A stretch of DNA of 6,717 bases from Novosphingopyxis sp042090735 (GTDB lineage Bacteria; Pseudomonadota; Alphaproteobacteria; Sphingomonadales; Sphingomonadaceae). The stretch is from NCBI GenBank assembly GCA_042090735.1, contig JBELIU010000159.1:1-6717 (forward strand), read 5' to 3'. Shown in pieces: positions 5,549 through 6,717 of this stretch (positions within the stretch are counted from its first letter, which is position 1; each line of letters starts with the position of its first letter). Below the pieces are notes generated by a model. It saw only the letters and a list, made by a program, of their open reading frames with translations, searched no databases and was not told the origin of the DNA. A program made the position numbers and the translations under genes.

Positions 5549-6717
5549 ATGAGCGACCCCCGCGATCCGGCGAACCGCAATAATGATGACATGCCGCATT
5601 ATGACGGGCCGGCAGGCGGCTGGGGAAGCGTTCGCGGCATGGCCGCGGTTGCGGGTACCGAAAAACCGACGCCGGCCATGCTGGAAACTCTTGCGCGGCA
5701 GAACAAGGCCGGCGGGCATATGTGCACCAGCTGCGCCTGGGCCAAGCCGGTGGAGCCGCATCGCTTCGAATTCTGCGAAAACGGCGCAAAGGCGACGATG
5801 TGGGAGCTGACAACCAAGCGCTGCACGCCCGAATTCTTCGCCCGGCACAGCGTCACCGAGCTGCGCGGCTGGAAGGATTTCGATCTGGAGAATGAGGGGC
5901 GGCTCACCCACCCCATGCGCTACGATGCAGCGAGCGACCATTACGTCCCGGTGGAATGGGATGAAGCCTTCCGAGAGATCGGCGCGCATCTGAAGCGGCT
6001 CGATCCGAAATCCGCGATATTCTATGCATCCGGCCGTGCCAGTCTGGAGACGAGCTATCTCTATGCACTGTTCGCGCGCGCCTACGGACACAACAATCTG
6101 CCCGACAGCTCCAACATGTGCCACGAGACCACCTCGGTGGCGCTCAGCAAGGTCATCGGATCGCCGGTCGGCACCTGCACGCTCGACGATTTCGACGAAT
6201 GCGATGCGATTTTCTTCTTCGGACAGAATACCGGCACCAACAGCCCGCGTTTCCTCCATCCGCTTCGCGACGCCGTAAAACGCGGCTGCAAGATCGTGAC
6301 CTTCAATCCGCTGAAGGAAAAGGGGCTGGAGGAATTCATCTCGCCGCAAAACCCGGTGGAGATGTTGACGGGCCGGGCCACCAAGATCAGCTATCAATAT
6401 CATCAGGTGAAGGCGGGCGGAGACATCGCCGCCATTCTGGGGATGTGCAAGTTCATCCTGGAATGCGATGCCAAACGGCGCGAGGCGACGGGCCGCGGGG
6501 TGATCGACGAGACTTTCATTGCCGAGCACACCCATGGTTTCGAGGAATTCAAGGCCAAGTGCGCCGAAACCGGCTGGGAAGAGATCGAGACCAATAGCGG
6601 CCTGCCCCGCACAGCGCTGATGGACGCCGCCCGGGTCTATATGGACGCCGAGAAAGTGATCGGCATTTACGGCATGGGGCTGACGCAACATGTCCACGGG
6701 TTCGAAAATATCGCTCT
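5549..6717 (+). CDS. FdhF/YdeP-family molybdopterin oxidoreductase alpha subunit, C-terminus cut by window edge
   Basis: The first 389 residues of a molybdopterin oxidoreductase related to formate dehydrogenase H and E. coli YdeP; relatives are about 760 residues, so roughly half is here. The N-terminal cysteine region is HMCTSCAWAKP (Cys59, Cys62) and FEFCENGAKA (Cys76), with a further Cys92. This spacing is wider than the CxxCxxxC of FdhF. Residues 187-192, SSNMCH, place Cys191-His192 where FdhF has selenocysteine-His, so Cys191 is the likely Mo ligand. Cofactor-binding segments follow at FFFGQNTGTNSPR (222-234) and VTFNPLKE (250-257). No Tat or Sec signal is visible, so it is probably cytoplasmic. 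The start is ATG at 5549 with a strong ribosome site. Family members are poorly characterised: some are linked to acid resistance, and formate activity is not established. The fdhD and mobA genes opposite fit a need for sulfurated bis-MGD. Confidence 0.9.
   Translation, partial: MSDPRDPANRNNDDMPHYDGPAGGWGSVRGMAAVAGTEKPTPAMLETLARQNKAGGHMCTSCAWAKPVEPHRFEFCENGAKATMWELTTKRCTPEFFARHSVTELRGWKDFDLENEGRLTHPMRYDAASDHYVPVEWDEAFREIGAHLKRLDPKSAIFYASGRASLETSYLYALFARAYGHNNLPDSSNMCHETTSVALSKVIGSPVGTCTLDDFDECDAIFFFGQNTGTNSPRFLHPLRDAVKRGCKIVTFNPLKEKGLEEFISPQNPVEMLTGRATKISYQYHQVKAGGDIAAILGMCKFILECDAKRREATGRGVIDETFIAEHTHGFEEFKAKCAETGWEEIETNSGLPRTALMDAARVYMDAEKVIGIYGMGLTQHVHGFENIA

Noticed and set aside
5468..6697. 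A 409-codon open frame on the minus strand
   Set aside because: It is antisense to the FdhF/YdeP-like gene, whose motifs and ribosome site are clear; no family motif is seen in the antisense product.

Overview
The window is dense, GC-rich bacterial DNA holding seven genes for molybdenum-enzyme metabolism and one catalase-type protein. High GC, short overlaps between genes, and the make-up of the proteins suggest an alphaproteobacterium, most likely a sphingomonad (Sphingomonas/Erythrobacter type). The taxon is inferred from overall protein character, not from a marker gene.

Layout: six genes run leftward on the minus strand from about 5426 to the left window edge: a heme-catalase-family protein (5426-4329), fdhD (4297-3500), a mobA-like nucleotidyltransferase (3503-2985), and the three subunits of an aldehyde/xanthine oxidoreductase of the PaoABC (YagTSR) type: the 2Fe-2S subunit (2870-2355), the FAD/4Fe-4S subunit (2358-1369) and the Mo-binding subunit (1372 to the edge, C-terminus missing). 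A single gene runs rightward from 5549 off the right edge: the alpha subunit of an FdhF/YdeP-type molybdopterin oxidoreductase. The divergent intergenic region (5427-5548) contains a near-perfect inverted repeat that could be an operator for both directions.

How the genes fit together: two different classes of molybdoenzyme lie beside the factors that mature them. FdhD transfers sulfur to the Mo cofactor of formate-dehydrogenase-type enzymes, so its natural client is the divergent FdhF/YdeP-like protein. The MobA-like protein attaches a nucleotide to molybdopterin. The PaoABC-like trimer would oxidise aldehydes, passing electrons from Mo through two 2Fe-2S clusters and FAD/4Fe-4S to an acceptor. 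The catalase-type protein may remove peroxide; that link to the Mo enzymes is inference. Three gene junctions use 4-base start/stop overlaps, which supports one co-transcribed unit. The exception is a 114-base gap ahead of the 2Fe-2S gene.

No RNA gene, insertion sequence, CRISPR array, tRNA or clear terminator was seen. Several long open frames on the opposite strands are high-GC shadows and are not annotated.
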